A stretch of 64,000 nucleotides of DNA from Chitinophagales bacterium (GCA_026936105.1 JAIXKI010000024.1:179542-243541), one strand, 5' to 3'. Shown: positions 36,069-45,162, counted from the stretch's first letter. The notes: generated by a model from the sequence alone, not told the origin. Program-made: numbers and translations.

Positions 36069-37673
36069 TCAGGGCTTTGGCGCTGCTTCAAGAACATCTT
36101 TTCCTACACCCTCAGCATATTTTTCAAAATTCTTTATGAATAATCCGGCAAGATATTTTGCTTTTTCATCGTAAGCGTTTTTATCTGTCCACGTATTTCT
36201 CGGATTCAGTACCTCAGATGGTACGCCGGGACATTCTTTTGGAATGGCCACTCCAAAAACAGGGTGATCCTCATAAGCAACATTATCCAGCTTGCCTTCC
36301 AGGGCAGCTGTGATCATGGCTCTGGTATAACCCAGCTTCATGCGGTTTCCCACTCCGTAAGGGCCGCCGGTCCATCCTGTATTCACCAACCACACATTTA
36401 CTTTATGTTTTACCATCTTTTCTCCCAGCATCTCTGCATACTTTCCAGGATGAAGAGGAAGGAAGGGAGCTCCGAAGCAAGCGCTGAATGTCGGCTTCGG
36501 TTCGGTGATGCCAACTTCAGTTCCGGCCACTTTTGCCGTATATCCCGATATAAATTGATACATGGCCTGTCCGGCAGACAACCTTGATATGGGAGGCAAC
36601 ACCCCGAATGCATCGCAGGTGAGAAAGAAAATATTTTTTGGAAGCCCGCCAATGGAAGGCTCCTGGGCATTACTGATAAAATACAATGGGTACGATACCC
36701 TGGTGTTCTCTGTGATCGAAGTGTCATCAAAATTCAACTTGTTTGTGCCGGGGTAAAAAACCATATTTTCCACCAATGCACCTGGACGGATGGCACGGTA
36801 GATCTCCGGCTCGTGTTCCTCCGAAAGGTGAATGGTCTTTGCATAACATCCCCCTTCGAAGTTGAAAACATTGTCATCTGTCCAGGCATGCTCATCATCA
36901 CCGATAAGGTTTCTGTCGGGGTCGGCGCTTAAAGTGGTCTTGCCGGTTCCGCTCAGGCCGAAGAAAATAGCTGTGTCACCTTTTTTTCCGATGTTGGCGC
37001 TGCAGTGCATGCTCAGCACATTCTTGTCATGAGGCAGAATGAAATTCAGAATTCCGAATATACCTTTCTTCATTTCACCGGTGTATCCGCTTCCGGCGAT
37101 CAAAATCATCCTGTGTTTAAAAGAAACGAGTGTTACATTTTCCTGCCGGATGCCGCATTCTTTCGGATCCAGGTTCAGGCCAGGTGCGCTGATCACATGC
37201 CAGTCCGGTTTGAAATTATCCAGCTCTTCCGGTTTCGGACGCAGGAACATATTATACATAAAAAGATTGTTCCATGGCTTTTCATTGATAGTCCTTACAT
37301 TCAGTCTGTACCGCGGATCGGCACAGGCATAGCAATCGCGGACCCATAATTCCTTACGTTCGGCCAGGTAGTTGGTGATCTTTTTAAAAATGATGTCGAA
37401 ATAATGCGGCTCTATCGGAATATTGATGTCATTCCAGTTTACACTGTTTTCGGTGATCTCGTCCTTCACGGTGAACTTGTCTTTGGGTGATCTTCCGGTG
37501 AACTTCCCGGTCCTTATCACCAGGGCGCCTGTCTCATTCAAAACCCCTTCACCGATGCGTAGCGAGTCCTGCACTAATTCTTCAGGAGTTGATTGATAGT
37601 GTATCGAATCCGTATTCTTTAATCCTAGGTTTAAAAGGCTTTGTTTTGAAAGAGTAGTGGTTGGCACAGACAT
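36069..37673 (-). CDS. pckA: Phosphoenolpyruvate carboxykinase (ATP)
   Basis: 534 residues from ATG 37673; 13 extra upstream codons would reach into the promoter. Interconverts oxaloacetate plus ATP with phosphoenolpyruvate, ADP and CO2 at the entry to gluconeogenesis. The kinase-1a P-loop GLSGTGKTTLSADP is at residues 239-252, kinase-2 motif GDDEHAW around 258-264, and the substrate-binding segment FTGRSPKDKF near 58-67. Length matches the ATP-dependent family. A near-consensus promoter and a terminator frame the gene, so it is monocistronic. Confidence 0.97.
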   Translation of the reverse strand: MSVPTTTLSKQSLLNLGLKNTDSIHYQSTPEELVQDSLRIGEGVLNETGALVIRTGKFTGRSPKDKFTVKDEITENSVNWNDINIPIEPHYFDIIFKKITNYLAERKELWVRDCYACADPRYRLNVRTINEKPWNNLFMYNMFLRPKPEELDNFKPDWHVISAPGLNLDPKECGIRQENVTLVSFKHRMILIAGSGYTGEMKKGIFGILNFILPHDKNVLSMHCSANIGKKGDTAIFFGLSGTGKTTLSADPDRNLIGDDEHAWTDDNVFNFEGGCYAKTIHLSEEHEPEIYRAIRPGALVENMVFYPGTNKLNFDDTSITENTRVSYPLYFISNAQEPSIGGLPKNIFFLTCDAFGVLPPISRLSAGQAMYQFISGYTAKVAGTEVGITEPKPTFSACFGAPFLPLHPGKYAEMLGEKMVKHKVNVWLVNTGWTGGPYGVGNRMKLGYTRAMITAALEGKLDNVAYEDHPVFGVAIPKECPGVPSEVLNPRNTWTDKNAYDEKAKYLAGLFIKNFEKYAEGVGKDVLEAAPKP

Positions 37674-37697
37674 ATAGGAGCTGAAATTTGGTTGGCG

Positions 37698-37729
37698 CAA
37701 AAGTAAACACAAAGCTTCTTTTATGCAAA
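37698..37729 (-). promoter_or_regulatory. Bacteroidota-type promoter of pckA
   Basis: Minus strand: TTTG (37729-37726), 20-base spacer, TACTTTTG (37705-37698). Both boxes match consensus; the start codon is 25 bases downstream. Confidence 0.75.
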
Positions 37730-37930
37730 CAAGTGTTAGTTTTGATAATAAATTTATGGTTAATGGTTCCTGTTACGTTCTGCTTTTGTGCCGGAAATCG
37801 AGAAAAAACTACCTTTAACTGCAGGCAGAATATTTTGAGAACTAATTATTTCTGTACTTAAAAATTTATGGAAAGAAAAAACATGTTAAGCCTTTAGCGT
37901 GTTATTATTCATCATAAAAAGATCAGATCA

Positions 37931-39220
37931 ATGAAATATCAACCGGTATTCCCCGAGCTTTTTACCAAAAACAGGGAACGCTTTGTAAGAAGCATGCAAA
38001 GAAATTCCATAGCTATTTTTGTCAGCAATGATGAAATGCCAATGAATGGCGATGCCTTATATCCGTTCAAACAGAACAGCGATCTATTCTGGCTGAGTGG
38101 CATCACTCAGGAAGACAGCATGGTCATTCTTTTTCCGGATAACCCCGATCCCAAATACAGGGAAGTGCTGGTATTGGTGAGGCCCAATGAACTCAAGGAA
38201 AAATGGGATGGTAAAAGATTGCGCAGCAATGAAGGACAGGCAATGAGCGGGATCAAAACCATTGTATGGCTGGACAGTATTGAAGCTTTGTTGCAGACGT
38301 GGATCCATCTGGCCGATACCATTTACCTGGATACAAATGAGAATGACCGTAAGTCGAGCTGGCTGCAAACAAGGGAATACCGTTTTGTAGAAGAAATGAA
38401 AACCCGCTATCCCCTGCATAACTATCAGAGAACGGCTAAGATCATGAAAGAACTGAGGGCTATCAAAACACCGGAAGAAATCGAGTTGATGCAGCAGGCG
38501 ATAGACATTACCAACAACACTTTCCACAGCCTTTTGAAATTTATTAAGCCGGGCGTGATGGAGTATGAGATCGAAGCGGAGATATATCGTTCATTCCTAA
38601 GTCAGAGATCTACAGGCCCCGCCTATGGAAGCATCATTGCCAGTGGTGACAGGGCAAGGACATTGCACTATGTATTCAACAACCAGGAATGTAAAGACGG
38701 TGAACTGGTATTGATGGATTTCGGAGCTGAATATGGCAGCTATTGTGCAGACCTCACCCGTACGGTTCCCGTAAACGGCAAGTTTACCAGAAGGCAGAAG
38801 ACGGTATATAATGCATGCCTGCACCTGCACAATTATGCCAAAAGCCTGTTGAAACCAGGAATAACGATCAATGATTATTCGGAGAAAGTGGGTGAAGAAG
38901 CCACGCAGCAGTTCCTGAAGATCGGGCTGTTGAGAAAGAGTGATGTAAAGAATGAAGATCCTGAAAACAGGGCATACAGAAAATATTTGTATCACGGCAT
39001 TTCTCATCATCTGGGCATTGATGTGCATGATTTGGGAACCAGGACAGAACCGATTCGTGCGGGAATGGTGTTCACTGTGGAACCCGGAATCTATATTGAA
39101 GAAGAGCACATGGGTGTGCGGATAGAAAATAATTTGTGGATCACCCGTAACGGGAATAAGGACCTGATGGCAAAGATCCCGGTCACTGTGGAAGAAATAG
39201 AGGCACTGATGAAAAAATAA
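37931..39220 (+). CDS. pepP: Xaa-Pro aminopeptidase (aminopeptidase P)
   Basis: 429 residues. An AMP_N domain (about 1-130) precedes an M24 peptidase domain. Metal-binding and catalytic segments are seen in order: MDFGAEYGSYCADLTRTVP (two Asp), HGISHHLGIDVHDLG (His), VEPGIYIEEEHMGVRIENN (two Glu). This is the pattern of dimanganese Xaa-Pro aminopeptidases that remove N-terminal residues preceding proline. Cytosolic, no signal peptide. The pssA gene follows 47 bases later on the same strand. Confidence 0.94.
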   Translation: MKYQPVFPELFTKNRERFVRSMQRNSIAIFVSNDEMPMNGDALYPFKQNSDLFWLSGITQEDSMVILFPDNPDPKYREVLVLVRPNELKEKWDGKRLRSNEGQAMSGIKTIVWLDSIEALLQTWIHLADTIYLDTNENDRKSSWLQTREYRFVEEMKTRYPLHNYQRTAKIMKELRAIKTPEEIELMQQAIDITNNTFHSLLKFIKPGVMEYEIEAEIYRSFLSQRSTGPAYGSIIASGDRARTLHYVFNNQECKDGELVLMDFGAEYGSYCADLTRTVPVNGKFTRRQKTVYNACLHLHNYAKSLLKPGITINDYSEKVGEEATQQFLKIGLLRKSDVKNEDPENRAYRKYLYHGISHHLGIDVHDLGTRTEPIRAGMVFTVEPGIYIEEEHMGVRIENNLWITRNGNKDLMAKIPVTVEEIEALMKK

Positions 39221-39267
39221 AGTGCTAATTTGCCGTTGTGCCATAAATATTGTTCACAAATTTTTTC

Positions 39268-40032
39268 ATGAAACAAATTCCTAATTTATTTACGCTGCTG
39301 AATCTCGTTTTTGGCTGCATTGCCCTTGTGTTTACTTTGCAGAACGGGATCATCACTTTTACCAGCGAAGAAGGTGTTCAGCTGATAGATATACCTGAAA
39401 AGATATGGATGGCTTCTTTGTTTATCGGACTGGCGGCGGTTGTTGATTTTTTTGATGGATTTATAGCAAGGCTTTTCAAAGCCACATCTGACATGGGAAA
39501 GCAACTGGATTCTCTTGCCGATGTGGTGAGCTTTGGTGTGGCGCCTGCCATGATCATTTATCAGTTCCTGCGGTTGAGCCATGCACAGCAGGTGGACGGA
39601 CTGGATAGCTCTTCCATTTGGTTGTATGCTGCTTTTGTGATTCCTGCTGCAGCGGCCTATCGCCTGGCAAGGTTCAATCTTGACAGTTCACAGCAGTATT
39701 CATTCAGGGGAGTTCCTGTACCTGCTGCGGGGTTGTTGATCGCATCGCTTCCGCTGATCTACTGGAATGTAAATGAGGCATGGGTGATACAGTTGCTGTT
39801 GAATAAATGGTTTTTATATGGATTGATCCTGATTGTCTCATACCTGATGGTTTCAAATCTGCCTATCATGAGCCTCAAGTTCAAAGATTTTTCATTGGTG
39901 AATAACTGGCCGAAAATTTTACTGATCATTCTTGCCGGTATTGCCATCCTGTTATTGAAATGGCTGTCGGTGCCTGTCATTTTCATCGTTTACGTTCTTG
40001 TATCTTTGCTCTTCAAAAACAAAACAGCATGA
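39268..40032 (+). CDS. pssA: CDP-diacylglycerol-serine O-phosphatidyltransferase
   Basis: 254 residues from ATG 39268 (an upstream TTG at 39250 is unlikely). Integral membrane enzyme of phosphatidylethanolamine synthesis. The CDP-alcohol phosphotransferase signature is complete: DG-x2-AR-x8-G-x3-D-x3-D, seen from DGFIARLF to KQLDSLAD. Six or more hydrophobic segments follow the Bacillus-type PssA layout. Its TGA overlaps the purS ATG (ATGA), implying translational coupling although the pathways differ. Confidence 0.94.
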   Translation: MKQIPNLFTLLNLVFGCIALVFTLQNGIITFTSEEGVQLIDIPEKIWMASLFIGLAAVVDFFDGFIARLFKATSDMGKQLDSLADVVSFGVAPAMIIYQFLRLSHAQQVDGLDSSSIWLYAAFVIPAAAAYRLARFNLDSSQQYSFRGVPVPAAGLLIASLPLIYWNVNEAWVIQLLLNKWFLYGLILIVSYLMVSNLPIMSLKFKDFSLVNNWPKILLIILAGIAILLLKWLSVPVIFIVYVLVSLLFKNKTA

Positions 40033-40274
40033 CCTATACCGTACAGATTAAAGTGATGCCGTTGAAAGAACTTCTCGATCCTCAGGGAAAAGCAGTGAAG
40101 AGCAGCCTGGAGAGCCTCGGACTGGAGGGGATTGAAGATGTCAGGATCGGAAAGAACATCACCCTTCAGATAGAAGCCGGCGATCCGGCACAGGCAAAAC
40201 AGATCGCAGAAGACGCAAGTAAAAAATTACTGGCCAACCCTGTAATGGAATACTTTGAGATCAATGTCAATTGA
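40029..40274 (+). CDS. purS: Phosphoribosylformylglycinamidine synthase subunit PurS
   Basis: 81 residues from ATG 40029, overlapping the pssA stop. PurS is the small structural subunit of the PurLQS complex in purine synthesis. Recognisable features are the KVMPLKELLDPQGKAV opening, SLGLEGIEDVRIGK and the C-terminal KKLLANPVMEYFEI. purQ and purL are not nearby. The size agrees with the family. Confidence 0.93.
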   Translation: MTYTVQIKVMPLKELLDPQGKAVKSSLESLGLEGIEDVRIGKNITLQIEAGDPAQAKQIAEDASKKLLANPVMEYFEINVN

Positions 40275-40328
40275 CAAATGTGACTATCCTGGAATTTGAA
40301 AATTGTTCTTCTGGTCAGAAACTGCATT

Positions 40329-40360
40329 TTCAAATTTGCACATTTTCAAATTTTCAAATT
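40329..40360. repeat. Short tandem TTTTCAAATT repeat before rsmI
   Basis: Three close copies of TTTTCAAAT(T) occupy the 35 bases before the rsmI start codon. The function is unknown; it may simply be an AT-rich leader. Confidence 0.5.
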
Positions 40361-40361
40361 C

Positions 40362-41027
40362 ATGCTTTATATCGTTCCTTCTCCCATCGGCAATTTAAAA
40401 GACATCACGCTAAGAGCGTTGGAAGTGCTGAAGGAAGTGGACCTTATTCTTGCAGAAGATACACGTACCACATCACATTTGCTGAATCATTACGGGATCA
40501 GCAAACCGCTTTCCCCTTATCATCAGCATAACGAACACAAAGTGCTTCATCATCTTGTGGATCAGTTGTTGCAGGGCAAAAAAATGGCGCTGCTTACTGA
40601 TGCAGGCACACCGGGTATTTCAGATCCGGCTTTTTTAATCATAAGGGAATGTATTAAAGTAGGGGTGCAGGTGGAGTGTTTGCCCGGTGCCACAGCTTTT
40701 GTTCCTGCACTGGTCAACAGCGGCATTCCTTCCAACCGTTTTGTTTTTGAAGGGTTCCTGCCGCAGAAAAAGGGAAGGCAAACTTTGATGAAACAACTTG
40801 CCGTTGAAGAAAGGACCATGATATTTTATGAATCTCCCATGCGATTGGTAAAGACACTTGAAGAAATGATCCAATATTTTGGCAGTGACAGGTTGTGTTC
40901 TGTCAGCCGAGAGCTGACAAAACTTTTTGAAGAGAATAAAAGAGGAACTTTGCAGCAAGTTTATGATCACTTTAAACAAAAAACAGTGAAAGGCGAGATC
41001 GTTATTGTGGTGGCAGGCAGGTCATAA
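40362..41027 (+). CDS. rsmI: 16S rRNA (cytidine(1402)-2'-O)-methyltransferase RsmI
   Basis: 221 residues from ATG 40362; the longer frame from 40296 runs through the AT-rich repeat. SAM-dependent methyltransferase of the tetrapyrrole-methylase fold acting on C1402 of 16S rRNA. Landmarks are LYIVPSPIGNLKDITLRAL, the AEDTRTTSHLL segment, LLTDAGTPGISDPA, and a GATAFVPALVNSG loop with the EGFLPQKKGRQ segment typical of RsmI. Length is slightly below the E. coli protein because the C-terminal domain is short, as usual in Bacteroidota. Confidence 0.95.
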   Translation: MLYIVPSPIGNLKDITLRALEVLKEVDLILAEDTRTTSHLLNHYGISKPLSPYHQHNEHKVLHHLVDQLLQGKKMALLTDAGTPGISDPAFLIIRECIKVGVQVECLPGATAFVPALVNSGIPSNRFVFEGFLPQKKGRQTLMKQLAVEERTMIFYESPMRLVKTLEEMIQYFGSDRLCSVSRELTKLFEENKRGTLQQVYDHFKQKTVKGEIVIVVAGRS

Positions 41028-41071
41028 AATAACTGGCATATTTTTTTCTCACCTCCGGAAAATATTTTGTT

Positions 41072-41512
41072 ATGAAAAAAATAATGATGCTAACTACCGT
41101 ACTTTTTTCTTTTTTACTGGCTTCGGCACAGGTTCGTGACATCCCTCAGGCAGTGAAAGATGCTTTTAAACACCAATATCCCAAAGCAGATGATGTGGAA
41201 TATAAAGACCAGCTGGTGAAGGTGAATGTTCAATTCACGCTGGATGGAGAGAATTATATTGCATCTTACAGCAATAAAGGCGACTGGAAAGGCAGCGAGA
41301 AGGAATGGTCTTATGATAAACTTCCCGATGAGGTAAAAGACGGTTTTTCAAAAAGCAAGTATGCAGACTGGGATACCGATGGAGTTTCCATCGTCATACT
41401 TCCCGGCGGCACTCAACAATACCGTATCCTTGTTAAGAAAAATGATTTTCAGAAAAAATATCTTTTCTTCAACACACAGGGAAGATTGTTAAGAGAGGCA
41501 ATCACCATTTAA
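41072..41512 (+). CDS. PepSY-like secreted protein
   Basis: 146 residues with a signal peptide (MKKIMMLTTVLFSFLLASAQ). It has the PepSY_like (DUF2874) pattern of two repeats, each beginning with a helix of the VRDIPQAVKDAFKHQYP type (second: LPDEVKDGFSKSKYADW) followed by beta strands. Such small periplasmic proteins are common in Bacteroidota, with no firm role; protease inhibition is suggested for PepSY domains generally. Confidence 0.85.
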   Translation: MKKIMMLTTVLFSFLLASAQVRDIPQAVKDAFKHQYPKADDVEYKDQLVKVNVQFTLDGENYIASYSNKGDWKGSEKEWSYDKLPDEVKDGFSKSKYADWDTDGVSIVILPGGTQQYRILVKKNDFQKKYLFFNTQGRLLREAITI

Positions 41513-41742
41513 TTCAAAGAACATTTACGGCTATTACCGGAATGAAAACCGGAGAAGATGCTTCAACTCTCATTTTTGAATGAAGTGAGAAAATGATTTT
41601 GCTGATCCTGATCTTTTCCCGGAAACAGGAAGAAACTTTTCAGATGCTTTTTCAGTCATTACAGGCCTCTGTACTCATTTATTCAAATTTACTTTTCTCC
41701 TAACATTGGTTTCCCGAAATTTGAAGATCAAATAATACAGGA

Positions 41743-43602
41743 ATGATTAAAAAGATCTCATTTGTCCTTTTCGGATGTTTACTGATCGGATCAGTAAAGT
41801 CGCAGCCCGACCGCTGGCAGCAACGGGTAAAGTATGTGATGAATATTGACATGAATGTTCAGACCAACCGCTTTACCGGCAAGCAGTCACTTGAGTACTG
41901 GAACAATTCACCGGACACCCTGGACAAGGTCTTCTATCATTTATACTGGAATGCTTTTCAGCCGAACAGCATGATGGATGTGCGCAGCCGCAGGCAGGGC
42001 ACCATTGTATTGGGGACTTCCAGAAGCGGAAATCCGATACCGGACTGGGATTCGAGGGTGAAAGACCGTATTCAAAATCTGAAACCTGATGAGATCGGAT
42101 ATCAAAAGGTGCTTTCTTTAAAAATGAACGGCCGGCCTCAGAAATACCAGGTCTTTGAAACCATTCTTGAAGTGATGCTGGACAAACCGATACTTCCCAA
42201 ATCGAAAGTGGTCTTTGATATGGAATTTGAAGCCCAGGTTCCCATACAGATACGACGCAGCGGTAGAGATAACTCTTCCACCAAGGTCCGTTATTCCATG
42301 AGCCAATGGTATCCCAAGATGTGCGAATATGATTATGACGGCTGGCATCCCGACCCCTATATAGCAAGAGAATTTTATGGAGTGTGGGGAGATTTTGATG
42401 TGCATATCACTATTGACAAAAATTACATACTGGGAGGCACAGGTTATTTGCAAAATGCCAACCAGATCGGTTACGGATATGAAGCGCCGGGCACCAAAGT
42501 GGTGCGCCCTGCGGGGGATAAACTGACCTGGCATTTCTTTGCTCCCAATGTCCATGATTTCATGTGGGCCGCCGATCCCGGATACATTCACATTTCAAGA
42601 AAGCTGAAAGATGGAGTGACCATCAATGTGCTGTATAAAAATACCAATGTTCCGGCGCAGCAGTGGGAAGCGCTGTTGGATATGGCAGAAAAAGCAATGC
42701 CTTTCATTGAAAAAACCTTCGGGCCTTATCCTTACAAACAATATTCGTTTATTCATGGCGGTGATGGAGGGATGGAATATCCCATGGCCACTTTGTTGTT
42801 TACCCCGGGTGCTGCCATCCATGAATGGATGCACTGCTGGTATTACGGAATACTGGGAAACAACGAATCTCTTTACCCCTGGATGGACGAAGGATTTGCT
42901 TCTTATGCGGATGACCGGATAACAGCTTTTCTTGACAACAGCCCCGGTTTTCCATATGCGGGAGCCTATGCCGGATATTTTAATCTTGCCCGAAGCGGAA
43001 AGGAAGAACCACTTTCCACTCATGCTGATCATTATAATACAAATTTTGCTTATGGCGGCGGAGTGTATAATAAAGGAGAAGTGTTTGTTGAACAATTGGG
43101 CTACATTACCGGGGATTCCGTCCGTGATAAGATTCTGCTGAGCTATTACTGGAACTGGAGGTTCAAACATCCGAATGGCCACGATTTTCTGCGTATTGCA
43201 GAAAAAGTAAGTGGACTGCAACTGGATTGGTATTACGAGTATTGGATCAATTCCACCAAGACGATAGATTATGGTATTGACAGCCTGTGGCAGGATGGAA
43301 ATAAAACAAAAGTCCGCCTTCGCCGTGTAGGCCTGATGCCCATGCCCGTGGATTTTCAACTCACATTCAAAGATGGAAGTAAAGAGCTTCATTATGTTCC
43401 TATGGACCTCATGTTTGGAGAGAAGCCGGTTGAAGACAGTACCATAAAAAGGGTCATTTATCCGGCCTGGAACTGGACTAATGAAACTTACATTGTGGAA
43501 ACGGACCGGGAACTGACCGATATAGTCACGGCAGAGATTGACCCCAGCCAGAGAATGGCAGACATAGACCGGAAGAACAATAAACTTGAATTGAACTGGT
43601 GA
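41743..43602 (+). CDS. M1-family metallopeptidase, secreted
   Basis: 619 residues with signal peptide MIKKISFVLFGCLLIGSVKS. The gluzincin zinc site is intact: H363-E-x-x-H367 in HEWMHCWYY and E386, 18 residues after H367, in WMDEGFASYADD. A GGDGGMEYP segment just upstream corresponds to the substrate-binding GxMEN-like motif of M1 peptidases. A beta-rich N-terminal domain precedes it. Likely a periplasmic or surface aminopeptidase; the substrate is unknown. A hairpin follows the stop. Confidence 0.92.
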   Translation: MIKKISFVLFGCLLIGSVKSQPDRWQQRVKYVMNIDMNVQTNRFTGKQSLEYWNNSPDTLDKVFYHLYWNAFQPNSMMDVRSRRQGTIVLGTSRSGNPIPDWDSRVKDRIQNLKPDEIGYQKVLSLKMNGRPQKYQVFETILEVMLDKPILPKSKVVFDMEFEAQVPIQIRRSGRDNSSTKVRYSMSQWYPKMCEYDYDGWHPDPYIAREFYGVWGDFDVHITIDKNYILGGTGYLQNANQIGYGYEAPGTKVVRPAGDKLTWHFFAPNVHDFMWAADPGYIHISRKLKDGVTINVLYKNTNVPAQQWEALLDMAEKAMPFIEKTFGPYPYKQYSFIHGGDGGMEYPMATLLFTPGAAIHEWMHCWYYGILGNNESLYPWMDEGFASYADDRITAFLDNSPGFPYAGAYAGYFNLARSGKEEPLSTHADHYNTNFAYGGGVYNKGEVFVEQLGYITGDSVRDKILLSYYWNWRFKHPNGHDFLRIAEKVSGLQLDWYYEYWINSTKTIDYGIDSLWQDGNKTKVRLRRVGLMPMPVDFQLTFKDGSKELHYVPMDLMFGEKPVEDSTIKRVIYPAWNWTNETYIVETDRELTDIVTAEIDPSQRMADIDRKNNKLELNW

Positions 43603-43619
43603 TTCAGGCAACAAAAAAA

Positions 43620-43644
43620 CCACTGCTTGGGAGTAGTGGCTTTT
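43620..43644 (+). terminator. Hairpin after the M1 peptidase gene
   Basis: CCACTGCT (43620-43627), loop TGGG, AGTAGTGG (43632-43639), one G-T pair, followed by CTTTT. A plausible intrinsic terminator 17 bases after the stop. Confidence 0.65.
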
Positions 43645-43750
43645 GCTGGCGCAGGATTTATTTTGTAATGCGCATGTTTAATGATCAATGGAGGGACCCT
43701 CGGTTTCTACGTTCTGTTGGGCAAATTATAGCACTTTTATTACCTGCTCA

Positions 43751-43768
43751 ATACCACTTTAGTGGTAT
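43751..43768. promoter_or_regulatory. 7-2-7 palindrome, candidate regulator site or second terminator
   Basis: ATACCACT-TT-AGTGGTAT is a perfect palindrome around two bases. Its core TACCACT-N2-AGTGGTA has the 7-2-7 geometry bound by NarL-type regulators, and a NarL/LuxR-type regulator gene lies 44 bases away. The same 13 bases TCAATACCACTTT recur at about 44491-44503 just upstream of that gene. However, a T-run follows on the plus strand, so the hairpin could also act as a terminator. Confidence 0.45.
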
Positions 43769-43811
43769 TTTTTGTTCCCTGAGGCCATAAAATGTGCAGT
43801 AAAATGCAGTT

Positions 43812-44459
43812 TTATCTTCCGAAATACTTGTTGACCGCTTCTACACGATTTCCGACGTGCAGCTTTTCGTAGATGTGATAGGCATGTTTGCGGATCGTTT
43901 CGGGGCTTATGTATAGCTGGGCTGCAATTTCTTTATACATCAATCCTTTTGACAATAATTCGAGGATCTCCTTTTCTCTTTTTGACAGTTCTCCCAGTTC
44001 TTTTTCAGGGCCGGAAGTTGAACCGGTATTGTTTAACTGAAAAGCAGCGACAACTTTTCTTGCTATCTGGCTGCTCATAGGCGAACCGCCTTCATAGAGT
44101 TCACGGATCGCTTCCAATAATTTTGCAGGAGGCGTCTTTTTTAAGATATAACCGCTGGCGCCTGCACGGAGGGCTTCAAAGATCTTATCATCTTCCTCAT
44201 ATACGGTGCACATCATGAAATTTGTTCCGGGCATTTTGCCTTTCAATTCCCTGACACAATCAATACCCGTTTCTTCACTTCCCAGGTTGATATCCATCAG
44301 TACAACTTCGGGGTTGATTCCGGGAAGCATTTTTATTGCATCCTCTGCACTGTCCATCGTGCCGAGGCATTTGAAGTCCTCAGACATCCCGATGATCTCC
44401 TCCAATGCACTCCGGATGGCTTTGTTATCATCCACTATACAAACTGTGATCTCTGCCAT
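43812..44459 (-). CDS. Orphan NarL/LuxR-family response regulator
   Basis: 215 residues from ATG 44459; the longer open frame reaching 44609 overlaps rsmG and adds unrelated residues. Receiver D10-D11 and D56 (LMDINLGS), Lys in GYILKKTPP, linker SPMSSQIARKVVAAFQ and a GerE helix-turn-helix with LSKREKEILELLSKGLMYKEIA. It is closest in appearance to the two regulators of the accessory block, but no histidine kinase gene adjoins it. A half-palindromic TACCGGA-A-AGTGGTA site lies about 35-50 bases before its start codon, suggesting autoregulation. Confidence 0.93.
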   Translation of the reverse strand: MAEITVCIVDDNKAIRSALEEIIGMSEDFKCLGTMDSAEDAIKMLPGINPEVVLMDINLGSEETGIDCVRELKGKMPGTNFMMCTVYEEDDKIFEALRAGASGYILKKTPPAKLLEAIRELYEGGSPMSSQIARKVVAAFQLNNTGSTSGPEKELGELSKREKEILELLSKGLMYKEIAAQLYISPETIRKHAYHIYEKLHVGNRVEAVNKYFGR

Positions 44460-44492
44460 AACACAAATGTCCCATTTAATCCACAATAATTC

Positions 44493-44508
44493 AATACCAC
44501 TTTCCGGT
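44493..44508. promoter_or_regulatory. Imperfect palindrome upstream of the orphan regulator
   Basis: On the minus strand TACCGGA-A-AGTGGTA; the AGTGGTA half is identical to the perfect 7-2-7 palindrome at 43751-43768, the other half matches in TACC only and the spacer is one base shorter. Position relative to the start codon fits an operator. Confidence 0.35.
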
Positions 44509-44514
44509 AGTTTT

Positions 44515-45162
44515 TTAGCGGAAAACGTATAGAATATATTTTTCTTTGAAATAAGGCTCATGGAAGAGTTCAGATATTTCCATGACCCGGGGCCTGGTGT
44601 TACTTTCATGTATCTCTTGTGCCAGGTCTCCGCCTTTCAGGCATATCAGCCCCGGTGAAAATTCTTTTGTAACGGATTGTTTTTTTAAGAGCGGCTTGCT
44701 CCATTTCCACAGCTCTTTTAATGAAGCAACGGCCCGGGATACCGCAAAGTCAAATTTCCTGTCTTTGATCTCTTCGGCACGGATATGCTGTATAGTAACA
44801 TTTTTAAGGCCGATGGAATCTGCGATCGCCTGTACCACTTTCAGTTTTTTCCCGATGCTGTCAACAAGGTGAAATTTCACTTCAGGAAAAAAGATGGCCA
44901 GAGGAATACCGGGAAAACCGCCTCCGGTGCCTATATCTATGATCTCTGTATTTTTTTCAAACTCAAAAGCTGCAGCAATGCTTAATGAATGAAGGACGTG
45001 TTTTTCAAAAAGAGCATCAATATCTTTCCGGGAAATGATATTGATCTTTTCGTTCCACTCTTTGTACAAGGCGCCCAAAGCAGCCAGTTGCTCCAGCTGC
45101 CGGCCGGTGAAGTCAGAAAAATATTTTGTAATCAGTTCCAGCTGTTGCGGGGCTTTTTCCAT
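44515..45162 (-). CDS. rsmG: 16S rRNA (guanine(527)-N7)-methyltransferase RsmG
   Basis: 215 residues. SAM-dependent methyltransferase (GidB) modifying G527 of 16S rRNA. The motif I segment IIDIGTGGGFPGIPLAI, VDSIGKKLKVVQ (motif II) and the SRAVASLKELWKW segment are classic RsmG landmarks. Its start codon lies 31 bases inside the preceding glycosyltransferase gene, so the two are probably co-transcribed and translationally coupled. Confidence 0.95.
   Translation of the reverse strand: MEKAPQQLELITKYFSDFTGRQLEQLAALGALYKEWNEKINIISRKDIDALFEKHVLHSLSIAAAFEFEKNTEIIDIGTGGGFPGIPLAIFFPEVKFHLVDSIGKKLKVVQAIADSIGLKNVTIQHIRAEEIKDRKFDFAVSRAVASLKELWKWSKPLLKKQSVTKEFSPGLICLKGGDLAQEIHESNTRPRVMEISELFHEPYFKEKYILYVFR

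Noticed and set aside
42595..43623. 342-codon antisense frame opposite the M1 peptidase gene.
   Set aside because: It is a shadow frame: the plus strand carries intact zinc-site motifs, and the antisense product has no recognisable domain.
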